Shown: positions 33,944 to 41,656 of the stretch, in pieces | How the letters are laid out: each line of letters starts with the position of its first letter | Position numbering within the stretch: position 1 is the stretch's first letter | NCBI GenBank assembly: GCA_965183885.1 | Contig: OZ238992.1 | Span: forward strand, 1,674,001-1,738,000 | DNA from: UWMA-0277 sp965183885 | Lineage (GTDB): Bacteria > Bacteroidota > Bacteroidia > Flavobacteriales > BACL11 | DNA: 64,000 bases | Reading direction: 5' to 3' | Notes under the pieces: model-generated | Seen by the model: only the letters and a program-made list of their open reading frames with translations | Told to the model about the DNA's origin: nothing | Databases searched by the model: none | Made by a program: the position numbers and the translations under genes

Positions 33944-34183
33944 ATGTCAAGAATTTGTCAAATAACAGGAAAGAAAGTAATGGTAGGAAACAATGTTTCT
34001 CACGCTAAGAATAGAACAAAAAGAAAATTCTATCCAAATTTACAAACTAAAAAGTTCTTTATTCCTGAAACAGGTGAAACTGTAATTTTAAAAGTTTCAG
34101 CAAGTGCATTAAGAACAATTGATAAAAAAGGTATTGCAGCAGTATTATCTAAGGCAGTGGCTAATGGAAATGTTCTTGTTTAA
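33944..34183 (+). CDS. rpmB: 50S ribosomal protein L28
   Basis: A 79-residue L28 protein of the large ribosomal subunit. MSRICQITGKKVMVGNNVSHAKNRTKRKFYPNLQ is diagnostic, and the C-terminal KVSASALRTIDKKG fits. It is followed by a strong intrinsic terminator. In most Bacteroidetes rpmB is next to rpmG; here 6 kb with a lipoprotein, an M1 peptidase and a T9SS pair separate them. Confidence 0.97.
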   Translation: MSRICQITGKKVMVGNNVSHAKNRTKRKFYPNLQTKKFFIPETGETVILKVSASALRTIDKKGIAAVLSKAVANGNVLV

Positions 34184-34207
34184 TTAAGAATTTATATTGA
34201 TTTTATA

Positions 34208-34240
34208 AAAAGTTGCTATCTTTGATGGCAACTTTTTTTA
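34208..34240 (+). terminator. Intrinsic terminator after rpmB
   Basis: A 9-bp stem (AAAAGTTGC / GCAACTTTT) with an 11-base loop, followed by a T-run. Confidence 0.85.
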
Positions 34241-34263
34241 TTTTATAACTAAAATTTAACCTA

Positions 34264-34815
34264 ATGAAAATTACTTTTAAATTAGCAACAGCGGCAATTG
34301 TATTATCAAGTTTATTAATTTCTTCTTGTAAAAAAGAAGATACTAAAATTGAAGGGTGTACTGATAGTACGGCTATGAATTATCAAGATTTGGCGAATTC
34401 AGATAATGGGAGCTGTATATTTGCTTATGAAATTGCACAAGGAGACTGGAATATTGATCCTTCTTGTGATTCAGTTTCTATTTCTATACCTTTTGTTGGA
34501 GAATTTGACATTCCAATGCTTGATATGTTTCCAGAGAACATTACTATAGCAGGTGAAGGGAATCAAGTAATATCTTTAGATATTAATGGAAATAAGGTTT
34601 TGGCTGATGTTGCTTATGATGGATATGTAACAATACAGGATAATCAATCAATTAATTTTGATTCAGGAATGCCAACTGTTGGTGCTGTAGAGGTTGCAAT
34701 AACAGGTTCAGGTAAAATTGAGACTTCAACTGAAGGTAATTTTGATTTGAATTTACAATTTACAATATTGTCAATTCCTTCAGAATCAGATTGTGAAATA
34801 TTATTTACGAAATAA
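34264..34815 (+). CDS. Hypothetical lipoprotein with marine-Bacteroidetes GCTD motif
   Basis: A 183-residue predicted lipoprotein. The lipobox LISSC ends a 22-residue signal, and Lys-Lys-Glu-Asp follow the Cys. Residues about 31-55 (GCTDSTAMNYQDLANSDNGSC) form the Cys-bounded motif found repeatedly in marine Bacteroidetes exported proteins. The rest looks like an all-beta lipocalin-like or immunoglobulin-like domain (AQGDWNIDPSCDSVSISIPF...). I do not recognise a function. A terminator follows, and its T-run touches the start codon of the M1 peptidase gene. Confidence 0.75.
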   Translation: MKITFKLATAAIVLSSLLISSCKKEDTKIEGCTDSTAMNYQDLANSDNGSCIFAYEIAQGDWNIDPSCDSVSISIPFVGEFDIPMLDMFPENITIAGEGNQVISLDINGNKVLADVAYDGYVTIQDNQSINFDSGMPTVGAVEVAITGSGKIETSTEGNFDLNLQFTILSIPSESDCEILFTK

Positions 34816-34834
34816 ATTATTAATAAACTAAAAT

Positions 34835-34858
34835 AGCCCTTTTAAGAGGGCTTTTTTT
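34835..34858 (+). terminator. Intrinsic terminator whose T-tract abuts the next start codon
   Basis: A 6-bp GC-rich stem (AGCCCT / AGGGCT) with a 6-base loop and seven T's. The T-run ends on the base before the ATG of the M1 peptidase gene, so it may act as an attenuator rather than a simple end. Confidence 0.75.
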
Positions 34859-36502
34859 ATGAGAAAAGTTACCACATTACTATTATTATTAACTGGCTTT
34901 ATAGTTCAAGCTCAGGAGTATGGAAGAAAAGACAGTCTAAGAGGGGCTCTTACTGATGTTAGAACTTGTTATGATGTTCATTATTATGATTTGGATTTGA
35001 GCGTTATTATTGGAGATAAGTATATTGAAGGAACAAATACAATATACTTTACAGCTACAGCTAACTTTGAGAAAATGCAAATTGATTTAGCAGAAAATAT
35101 GCAAGTTGATAGTGTTGTTTTTGAAGGGGAAAGCCTTGTTTTTACTAGAGATTTTGATGCAGTGTTTATTCAAATTCCTAGGGTTATAAAAGAAAATGAA
35201 CAAGCTAAGCTAAAGGTAGCTTATAGCGGTAATCCTAGAAAGGCAGTAAATGCACCTTGGGATGGAGGTTTTTCATGGAAAAAAGATGATAATGATAAAC
35301 CTTGGATAGGTGTTTCTTGTCAAGGATTAGGAGCTAGTGTTTGGTGGCCGTGTAAAGATCATCAATCTGATGAACCAGATAGTATGCGTATTGCTTGTTC
35401 AATTCCTGAGGATTTAGAAGTGGTTTCAAATGGAGACTTAAGAAGTAGAACAACATTCTGGAGTGATAGGTTTCAAAAGAAAATGTCCTTCTTTGAATGG
35501 TTTGTTACTTATCCAATAAATAATTATAATGTAACACTAAATATTGGAGATTATGTTCGTTTTTCTGATATTTATATATCGGAAGAAGATAGCTTAGCAA
35601 TGGATTATTATGTACTTTCTTATAATGAAGAGAAGGCTAGAAAACATTTTGAACAAGTAAAACCTATGTTAAGTTGTTTTGAAAATTACTTTGGAAAGTA
35701 TCCTTTTTGGAATGATGGTTATGCTCTTGTTGAAACTCCCTATTTAGGTATGGAACATCAGTCTGCTATTGCTTATGGGAATGATTATTTAAAAGGCTAT
35801 CATGGAAATACTAATTTTATTGATGGGCTTGAGTTTGATTTTATAATTGTACATGAAAGTGGACATGAATGGTGGGGGAATAGTATTACTACTAATGATA
35901 TTGCTGATATGTGGGTGCATGAAGGTTTTTGTACTTATTCTGAGGTTTTATATGTTGAATGTTTATATGGTTATGATGCAATGTTAGGTTATGTAAATAA
36001 TCAAAAAAGAAATGTTAGAAATGATAAAGCTATTATTGGTCATTATCATGTAAATGCAGAAGGTAGTGGGGATATGTACAATAAAGGTTCTTTAATGTTA
36101 CATACTTTAAGAACCTTGCTTGAGGATGATGTATTGTGGTTTGAGATTATTAGAGGGGTAGCTGATGACTTTAAACATCAAACAGTAGATGGGCAAGATA
36201 TTATAGCTTATATTAATAAGAAAACTGGGAAAGATTTTGCTGATTTCTTTGATCAATACCTAGGTAATGCTGCTATTCCTGAGTTTCAGTATAGTTTGGA
36301 GAAGCAAGGAAAAAATATAACTTTGGTTTATAAGTGGAATGCAACTCCAAATTTTGATATGCCAATTTTAATAAATACAGGAAGAGAAGATTTCTGGATA
36401 TATCCAAATAACGAATGGAAAGAGCAAGATTTAGGAGCTTTTGATAGGCATGACTTTAGGGTTAGAGATGACTTGTTTTTTATTGATATTAAAAAGATGT
36501 AA
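34859..36502 (+). CDS. Exported M1-family metallopeptidase
   Basis: A 547-residue M1 aminopeptidase-type protein with a signal peptide ending VQAQ (about residue 19). The N-terminal beta domain is followed by the GMEHQSAIAYG substrate motif, the zinc site HESGHEWW (H332 and H336) and the Glu of MWVHEGFCTYSEV. The length matches short exported M1 enzymes of Bacteroidetes, which lack the C-terminal helical domain; the role is periplasmic or extracellular peptide trimming. There is no T9SS tail. It starts right at a terminator T-tract, and its last eight codons lie within the first copy of a 38-bp direct repeat. Confidence 0.92.
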   Translation: MRKVTTLLLLLTGFIVQAQEYGRKDSLRGALTDVRTCYDVHYYDLDLSVIIGDKYIEGTNTIYFTATANFEKMQIDLAENMQVDSVVFEGESLVFTRDFDAVFIQIPRVIKENEQAKLKVAYSGNPRKAVNAPWDGGFSWKKDDNDKPWIGVSCQGLGASVWWPCKDHQSDEPDSMRIACSIPEDLEVVSNGDLRSRTTFWSDRFQKKMSFFEWFVTYPINNYNVTLNIGDYVRFSDIYISEEDSLAMDYYVLSYNEEKARKHFEQVKPMLSCFENYFGKYPFWNDGYALVETPYLGMEHQSAIAYGNDYLKGYHGNTNFIDGLEFDFIIVHESGHEWWGNSITTNDIADMWVHEGFCTYSEVLYVECLYGYDAMLGYVNNQKRNVRNDKAIIGHYHVNAEGSGDMYNKGSLMLHTLRTLLEDDVLWFEIIRGVADDFKHQTVDGQDIIAYINKKTGKDFADFFDQYLGNAAIPEFQYSLEKQGKNITLVYKWNATPNFDMPILINTGREDFWIYPNNEWKEQDLGAFDRHDFRVRDDLFFIDIKKM

Positions 36503-36511
36503 TTTTTGTTT
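36474..36511 (+). repeat. 38-bp exact direct repeat, copy 1
   Basis: Identical over 38 bases to 40219-40256. This copy covers the last codons and the stop of the M1 peptidase gene and part of the following -33 element. The two copies bracket the T9SS subtilase and its small partner gene. Confidence 0.95.
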
Positions 36512-36538
36512 GTACTTTTTATTTTTTTTATAAGTTTG
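36510..36538 (+). promoter_or_regulatory. Promoter (TTG-N18-TAAGTTTG) of the T9SS subtilase operon
   Basis: TTG at 36510-36512, two bases of which lie at the end of the 38-bp repeat, and an exact -7 element TAAGTTTG at 36531-36538 are 18 bases apart. The leader before the ATG at 36575 would be about 30 bases. Confidence 0.5.
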
Positions 36539-36574
36539 ATTTACAATGAGGTACATTAAATAAAAGATAAAAAA

Positions 36575-39274
36575 ATGGATTTAAAAAGTAAATTTAAAAT
36601 AGCTTTGTTGGTAGGTTTTATGATGCCAATGTTGAGTTTAGGTCAGAATTTTATATTAAAGGTAAAATTAAAACCAAATACAATAATACCTACTAATGAT
36701 TTTCAAATCCAATATAATCAAGCAAATAATAACTATTCTTTAGATAGCTTATTTGAACCATGCTACCCGAATGCTCAAACACCTGAACTACTGCAATATT
36801 TTAATGTAGTAGGTCAAGGTAATGTAGATAGTGCAATTTTACATCTGCAATCTTCTCAGCTTTTTGAAGTAGTAGAGCAAGAAGAAATTTATTATGTAGA
36901 GTCTTGTACAAACCCTTTTCCTCCAGTAGATGATACATGGATTGTACAGGGCTCGCTGAATAATGATGCTCTTAGTCTAATGGAAGCTAATTGTGCATGG
37001 AGTATTACAACAGGGGATCCTAGTGTATTGATTGGAATAGCAGATGCAGAATTTGAGGATACTCATGAAGATTTGGTAGATAAAATAAGTCATATTGACG
37101 GACCCATTTCAGGAGGTCATCAACATGGAACATTAGTTGCTGGGGCAGCATCTGCACATACAAACAATACTAAAGGGATAGCTGCTATAGGTTATAATTG
37201 TCAATTATCTCTTGAGCGTATTCAACATAATAGTAATGGTAGTGCAAGTTCATCTTATATAAGAACTGCTATTTGGAGTTTATACCAAGATGGTGTACCT
37301 ATTATAAATGTAAGTTGGACTGGTACTGGTTTGGATTTGGCTGCAGCAACTGAAATTACAGACAATGGTACAACACTTGTATTAGCAGCAGGTAATACTC
37401 CAACAGGAAATAACCATAGTAATATTGCCAATATACCTGGTGTTATTTTAGTTAGTGGAGTGACAAATGAAGATAAGCATGGTCCAACTGGTCATAGGCA
37501 TAATCAATGGGTTGATTTATGTGCTTTAAGTAAAAACGTAACTACTACTAAGATAGGTGACACTTATACAAGTCTTTATGGAGGAACATCTCTTGCGTCT
37601 CCTTTAGTATCAGGTACTATTGGTTTGATGCGCAGTATAAATAACTGTTTAACTCCAGAGCAAATAGAAATGATACTTAAAAACACTACTGACCCTATAG
37701 TTGATGCTGCTGATTTTCCTAATGGTGTAGGTACAGGTAGAGTTAATGCTTATAAAGCTGTACGAGCAGCAGAAATATCAGCTTCAACCACTTTAGATTT
37801 ATACATAAAAGATAGAGATAGTGATTTTGGAGAAGAAATAACAGGGCCAGGAACTATACAAATGCCACTTGATGACGGCCCAGATATCTGGGTAAGAAAT
37901 CAAGATGATGGATTAACCAATCAATTTCATGAAGACCCAGAATATACTTTTAACCAGCCTGTATATGTTTATGTAAGAGTTCGTAATAAAAGTTGTGTGT
38001 CTTCAACAGGGTTAGAACAACTTAAACTATATTGGACAAAAACTGGATCAGGAAATGGCTGGCCTAATAATTGGAATGGAACCCTCCCTAATGTAGGAGG
38101 AGTAGTAAATACACAAGTTATTCCGATTATTGAAGCAGGAAAAGAAACAATACTCAAATTTGAATGGCAAGTCACTAACCCTTACTTATTACAAGATTGG
38201 GGACACTGCTTATTAGCAGAAATATCAGGAGGAGATGATGATAATTTATATCCACACCCTGGGAATTTAGCACCTTATATATCTCACAATAATAATGTAG
38301 CAGGTATTAATGTTAGCATCATTGATATTATACCTAATAACCCTTTTCCTGTTATTAATAATGTAAAATATCCACATGGGCAATACATTAACATAGGAAA
38401 TAGTAGTAACCAAAGCATTACCAATAATTTAATATTTACTTGTCCCACAAATTATGTTGGCGACCCTATAACAACAGCAGCTCAGGTAAGAATTATATTT
38501 GATACTGTTGGCTGGAACTTAATACAAGCTTATGTACAAAACAGAGAAGATATACGAATAGTAGGAAATAGGGAACTTATACTGCTCAATGATAGTGTTC
38601 GTATTGATAATGTTACTTTTTCTGCAAATACTGAATTAAAGGTATATGTAGGTTTTAGTTTTCTTAGTGATGAGATAACACCTAAGAACACTTATAAATA
38701 TCATGTATATCAAGAATATACTAAAGACAGTATTACAGCAGCCTTAGGAGTACATTTTACAGTAAATAAAATGCCAAGAAATCCTTTTGATGCTGATGCA
38801 GGTGCTGACAAAGAAATAGATAAAGGAGAAAGCATTACGCTTTCAGCTGCTACTATTATGGAAGGAGCAATTTACAATTGGTATAATAATGAGGACAGTT
38901 TAATTTATAGCGGAACCAGCCTTACTGTATCTCCTGAAATAACTACTCAATACCGCTTGGAGGTAATTGCTACTCTTGACGGATTTAAAGATTTAGATGC
39001 TGTGGAAGTAGCCGTTAGCCCTTATTATTTAGAACAACTTTCTCCGAACCCTGTTAGCAGTTTACTTACTGTTGATTATGTGGTAGAAAATGCTAATTTC
39101 GCTTACCTTATGCTTTTAAATCACACAACAAGTACACCGGTAAATAATTATATACTTAGCACAAACAGTAATCAAAGCATTATAAATGTTAGTAACTTAA
39201 TAGCAGGATATTATAGTGTAGTACTAGTCTGTGATGGAAAAGTATATGATGTTAAAAATTTAATTATTCAATAA
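36575..39274 (+). CDS. S8 (subtilisin-like) serine protease with T9SS sorting domain
   Basis: An 899-residue secreted protease with an N-terminal signal and propeptide-like region (to about residue 125). The S8 catalytic domain has D157 in IADAEFEDTH, H184 in GHQHGTLVAGA and S339 in GGTSLASPLVSG. After about residue 400 come beta-rich regions, including a segment with DAGADKEIDKGESITLSA that looks PKD/Ig-like. The last 80 residues (LSPNPVSSLLTVDY...) are a type A T9SS sorting domain. It would be exported through the outer membrane and fixed on the surface or released. A small T9SS gene follows 10 bases later, and both lie between two copies of a 38-bp repeat. Confidence 0.9.
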   Translation: MDLKSKFKIALLVGFMMPMLSLGQNFILKVKLKPNTIIPTNDFQIQYNQANNNYSLDSLFEPCYPNAQTPELLQYFNVVGQGNVDSAILHLQSSQLFEVVEQEEIYYVESCTNPFPPVDDTWIVQGSLNNDALSLMEANCAWSITTGDPSVLIGIADAEFEDTHEDLVDKISHIDGPISGGHQHGTLVAGAASAHTNNTKGIAAIGYNCQLSLERIQHNSNGSASSSYIRTAIWSLYQDGVPIINVSWTGTGLDLAAATEITDNGTTLVLAAGNTPTGNNHSNIANIPGVILVSGVTNEDKHGPTGHRHNQWVDLCALSKNVTTTKIGDTYTSLYGGTSLASPLVSGTIGLMRSINNCLTPEQIEMILKNTTDPIVDAADFPNGVGTGRVNAYKAVRAAEISASTTLDLYIKDRDSDFGEEITGPGTIQMPLDDGPDIWVRNQDDGLTNQFHEDPEYTFNQPVYVYVRVRNKSCVSSTGLEQLKLYWTKTGSGNGWPNNWNGTLPNVGGVVNTQVIPIIEAGKETILKFEWQVTNPYLLQDWGHCLLAEISGGDDDNLYPHPGNLAPYISHNNNVAGINVSIIDIIPNNPFPVINNVKYPHGQYINIGNSSNQSITNNLIFTCPTNYVGDPITTAAQVRIIFDTVGWNLIQAYVQNREDIRIVGNRELILLNDSVRIDNVTFSANTELKVYVGFSFLSDEITPKNTYKYHVYQEYTKDSITAALGVHFTVNKMPRNPFDADAGADKEIDKGESITLSAATIMEGAIYNWYNNEDSLIYSGTSLTVSPEITTQYRLEVIATLDGFKDLDAVEVAVSPYYLEQLSPNPVSSLLTVDYVVENANFAYLMLLNHTTSTPVNNYILSTNSNQSIINVSNLIAGYYSVVLVCDGKVYDVKNLIIQ

Positions 39275-39284
39275 ACTTATAATT

Positions 39285-40214
39285 ATGAGAAAAATATTTA
39301 GTCACATTATTGTTTCTTCTTTAACTTTTATCCCTATACATATATATGCTCAGGTTGAATTACCTCCAATTGGAGCTGAATGGCATTATTCTTCTTATGT
39401 GATTGCTCCCTTGGATAACTTTTTTCTTTATCAAGTAGAGAAAGATACTACTATAAATGGGAAAACAGGAAGAAAAATAAATCGTATAACGTCAAATGCT
39501 GAAGTATTAGAATATGAAATACTTTACCTAGATAGCAATAAGGTTTATTATTGGTTTGAAAATGATTTTCATTTAATGTATGATTTTGCAGCAGAGATTG
39601 GAGATACAGTACTGTTTAGTTTTAAATCTTTTACTTTAACACCTCCTTTTACAGATACTATTCTTGAAGTGTCTGGAAAAATTTTAGAGAAAAATGATGT
39701 GTTAATAAATGGTAAGCTGCTTAAAAGAGTAAAATCTTCTGTTATTCCTATAGCGGGATTGGAAAATGAATATATTTGGCCAGGAGATTTTATTTATACA
39801 GAACAGATAGGTCACGATTACTTAGAAATGGAGGTCATTTATAAAATTCTTCTTCCAAGTACAGGTAGTGGGTCTCGTTTGAGGTGTTATAATAATTACA
39901 TAGATCTTAGTTATATCACTCCTTTTTGGGATAATTATGGTAATGTGTGTGATTATCTGCTGTCGACTAATACAATAAAAATGGAACAACATATTACCGT
40001 TTTTCCTAACCCTACAAAAAATATACTTAATCTAGAAATAGAAAATGATTTAAAAGTTACTGCAATAAATCTTTATGATATTGGAGGTAATAAAGTAAAA
40101 ACCTATATTGCTACAAAAAGAGAGCTAAATATAAAAGATATAACACCTGGGAATTATCTTTTAAAAGTGAGTACAGCTAAAGGGGAGCTAAACAAAAGAA
40201 TAGTTGTTGAATAA
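39285..40214 (+). CDS. T9SS type A sorting domain-containing secreted protein
   Basis: A 309-residue protein with a signal peptide (about residues 1-23, ending YAQ). About 200 residues follow with no family that I recognise (IGAEWHYSSYV..., a form common in Bacteroidetes secreted proteins). The C-terminal T9SS sorting domain begins at VFPNPTKNILNLEIEN and ends LLKVSTAKGELNKRIVVE. It is 10 bases after the subtilase gene and probably shares its promoter. It may be a partner or substrate of that protease. The second copy of the 38-bp repeat follows its stop after 4 bases. Confidence 0.85.
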   Translation: MRKIFSHIIVSSLTFIPIHIYAQVELPPIGAEWHYSSYVIAPLDNFFLYQVEKDTTINGKTGRKINRITSNAEVLEYEILYLDSNKVYYWFENDFHLMYDFAAEIGDTVLFSFKSFTLTPPFTDTILEVSGKILEKNDVLINGKLLKRVKSSVIPIAGLENEYIWPGDFIYTEQIGHDYLEMEVIYKILLPSTGSGSRLRCYNNYIDLSYITPFWDNYGNVCDYLLSTNTIKMEQHITVFPNPTKNILNLEIENDLKVTAINLYDIGGNKVKTYIATKRELNIKDITPGNYLLKVSTAKGELNKRIVVE

Positions 40215-40218
40215 GTGG

Positions 40219-40256
40219 TGTTTTTTATTGATATTAAAAAGATGTAATTTTTGTTT
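40219..40256 (+). repeat. 38-bp exact direct repeat, copy 2
   Basis: Identical to 36474-36511 but non-coding here. It supplies the -33 TTG of the rpmG promoter, which suggests that this copy or its twin was the original junction between the M1 peptidase gene and rpmG. Confidence 0.95.
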
Positions 40257-40282
40257 TTGTTTAGATAATTTAATTAAATTTG
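40251..40282 (+). promoter_or_regulatory. rpmG promoter (TTG-N21-TAAATTTG)
   Basis: TTG at 40251-40253 (inside repeat copy 2) and an exact -7 element TAAATTTG at 40275-40282. The following bases CAGCCCAA match those after the rpmB element. Confidence 0.55.
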
Positions 40283-40304
40283 CAGCCCAATAAATTATAA
40301 GAAA

Positions 40305-40487
40305 ATGGCAAAGAAAGGAAATAGAGTTCAAGTTATTTTAGAGTGTACTGAGCATAAAGCAAGCGGATTGCCAGGTACATCTCGTTACATTACAACTAAG
40401 AATAAAAAGAACACTCCAGATAGAATGGAATTGAAAAAATTCAACCCTATTATGAAGAAAATGACTGTTCATAAAGAAATAAAATAA
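40305..40487 (+). CDS. rpmG: 50S ribosomal protein L33
   Basis: A 60-residue L33 protein of the large subunit (MAKKGNRVQVILECTEHK..., GTSRYITTKNKKNTPDRMELKKFNP). It lacks the paired CxxC zinc motif of some L33 paralogues, having one Cys only, so it is the zinc-independent form. DUF4295 follows after 6 bases and ftsY after a terminator, the usual Bacteroidetes order. Confidence 0.97.
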   Translation: MAKKGNRVQVILECTEHKASGLPGTSRYITTKNKKNTPDRMELKKFNPIMKKMTVHKEIK

Positions 40488-40493
40488 TAAGAC

Positions 40494-40646
40494 ATGGCAA
40501 AAAAGACCGTAGCATCATTACAGAAAAAAGGAGCTAAATCATTTACGAAAGCTATAAAAATGGTTAAAAATGAAAGTGGAAGCTATTCATTTAAAAGCGA
40601 AATTGTACCAAAGGATAAAGTAAAAGAATTCTTTGCTAAAAAATAG
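40494..40646 (+). CDS. DUF4295 family small basic protein
   Basis: A 50-residue, Lys-rich protein starting MAKKTVASLQKKGAKSFTK and ending VKEFFAKK. It matches DUF4295, a small family that in Bacteroidetes sits between rpmG and ftsY. The position and basic composition suggest a ribosome-associated or Bacteroidetes-specific ribosomal protein, which is inference. The start is 6 bases after rpmG, and the stop is 20 bases before a terminator stem. Confidence 0.9.
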   Translation: MAKKTVASLQKKGAKSFTKAIKMVKNESGSYSFKSEIVPKDKVKEFFAKK

Positions 40647-40666
40647 TATATAAATTATACACAGCC

Positions 40667-40700
40667 AAAAGCTTCTTTCTATTTTTGAAAGGAGCTTTTT
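40667..40700 (+). terminator. Intrinsic terminator between DUF4295 and ftsY
   Basis: A 13-bp stem (AAAAGCTTCTTTC / GAAAGGAGCTTTT, one T-G wobble) with a 7-base loop and a short T-run, ending 23 bases before ftsY. ftsY shows no promoter of its own, so partial read-through is likely. Confidence 0.75.
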
Positions 40701-40723
40701 GTGTTTATATAAAAGAATAAATT

Positions 40724-41656
40724 ATGGGGATATTTGGCTTTTTCTCGAAAGATAAAAAAGAGAAACTTGATAAGGGTTTAGAAAAGACTAAAGACAATGT
40801 TTTTGGTAAAATTTCTAGGGCTGTAGCAGGTAAGTCTACTATTGATGAGCTGGCTCTTGATGATATTGAAGAGGCATTGATAACTTCTGATATAGGAGTA
40901 GAAACAACACTAAAGATAATTGAAAAATTAGAAGAAAGAGTAGCGCAAGATAAATACATTAATACCTCTGAATTAAATAATTTTTTAAAGGAAGAGATTA
41001 CAGCATTAATGCAAGATACTTATGTTGAAATTCCTAAAGTTGATGGTCCTTATGTGATTATGGTTGTTGGAGTAAATGGAGTAGGAAAAACAACTACAAT
41101 TGGTAAATTGGCACATCAGTTTAAGCAAGAAGGAAAAAAAGTAGTACTAGGTGCTGCTGATACTTTTCGTGCAGCTGCTGTTGATCAGCTAGTGATTTGG
41201 GCAAATAGAGTGGGTGTTGAAATTGTAAAACAAGATATGGGGTCTGACCCTGCATCTGTTTGTTTTGATACTTTACAATCAGCAAAAGCAAATAATGCTG
41301 ATGTTGTAATCATAGATACTGCGGGTCGTTTACACAATAAAATCAATTTGATGAATGAATTGACAAAGATTAAAAATGTAATGGCTAAAGTAATTCCTGA
41401 CGCTCCACATGATGTAATGTTAGTATTGGATGCCTCAACAGGGCAAAATGCAATTGAACAAGCAAAACAATTTACTAAAGCAACAAAGGTAAACTCTTTA
41501 GCATTAACTAAGTTAGATGGTACAGCTAAGGGAGGGGTAGTAATTGGAATATCTGATCAGTTTAATATTCCAGTTAGATATATTGGAGTAGGAGAAGGTA
41601 TGGAAGATTTACAGCTTTTTAACAAAGAAGAATTTGTCGATTCACTATTTAATTAA
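40724..41656 (+). CDS. ftsY: Signal recognition particle receptor FtsY
   Basis: A 310-residue SRP receptor GTPase with an N domain (residues 1-95), the GTP P-loop GVNGVGKTT, DTFRAAAVDQL, DTAGRLHNK and TKLDGTAKGG. The long acidic A domain of proteobacterial FtsY is absent, as usual in Bacteroidetes. It docks ribosome-SRP complexes at the membrane together with Ffh, which is encoded 1.4 kb downstream. rimO starts at the base after its stop. A terminator stem lies 23 bases before the ATG. Confidence 0.97.
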   Translation: MGIFGFFSKDKKEKLDKGLEKTKDNVFGKISRAVAGKSTIDELALDDIEEALITSDIGVETTLKIIEKLEERVAQDKYINTSELNNFLKEEITALMQDTYVEIPKVDGPYVIMVVGVNGVGKTTTIGKLAHQFKQEGKKVVLGAADTFRAAAVDQLVIWANRVGVEIVKQDMGSDPASVCFDTLQSAKANNADVVIIDTAGRLHNKINLMNELTKIKNVMAKVIPDAPHDVMLVLDASTGQNAIEQAKQFTKATKVNSLALTKLDGTAKGGVVIGISDQFNIPVRYIGVGEGMEDLQLFNKEEFVDSLFN

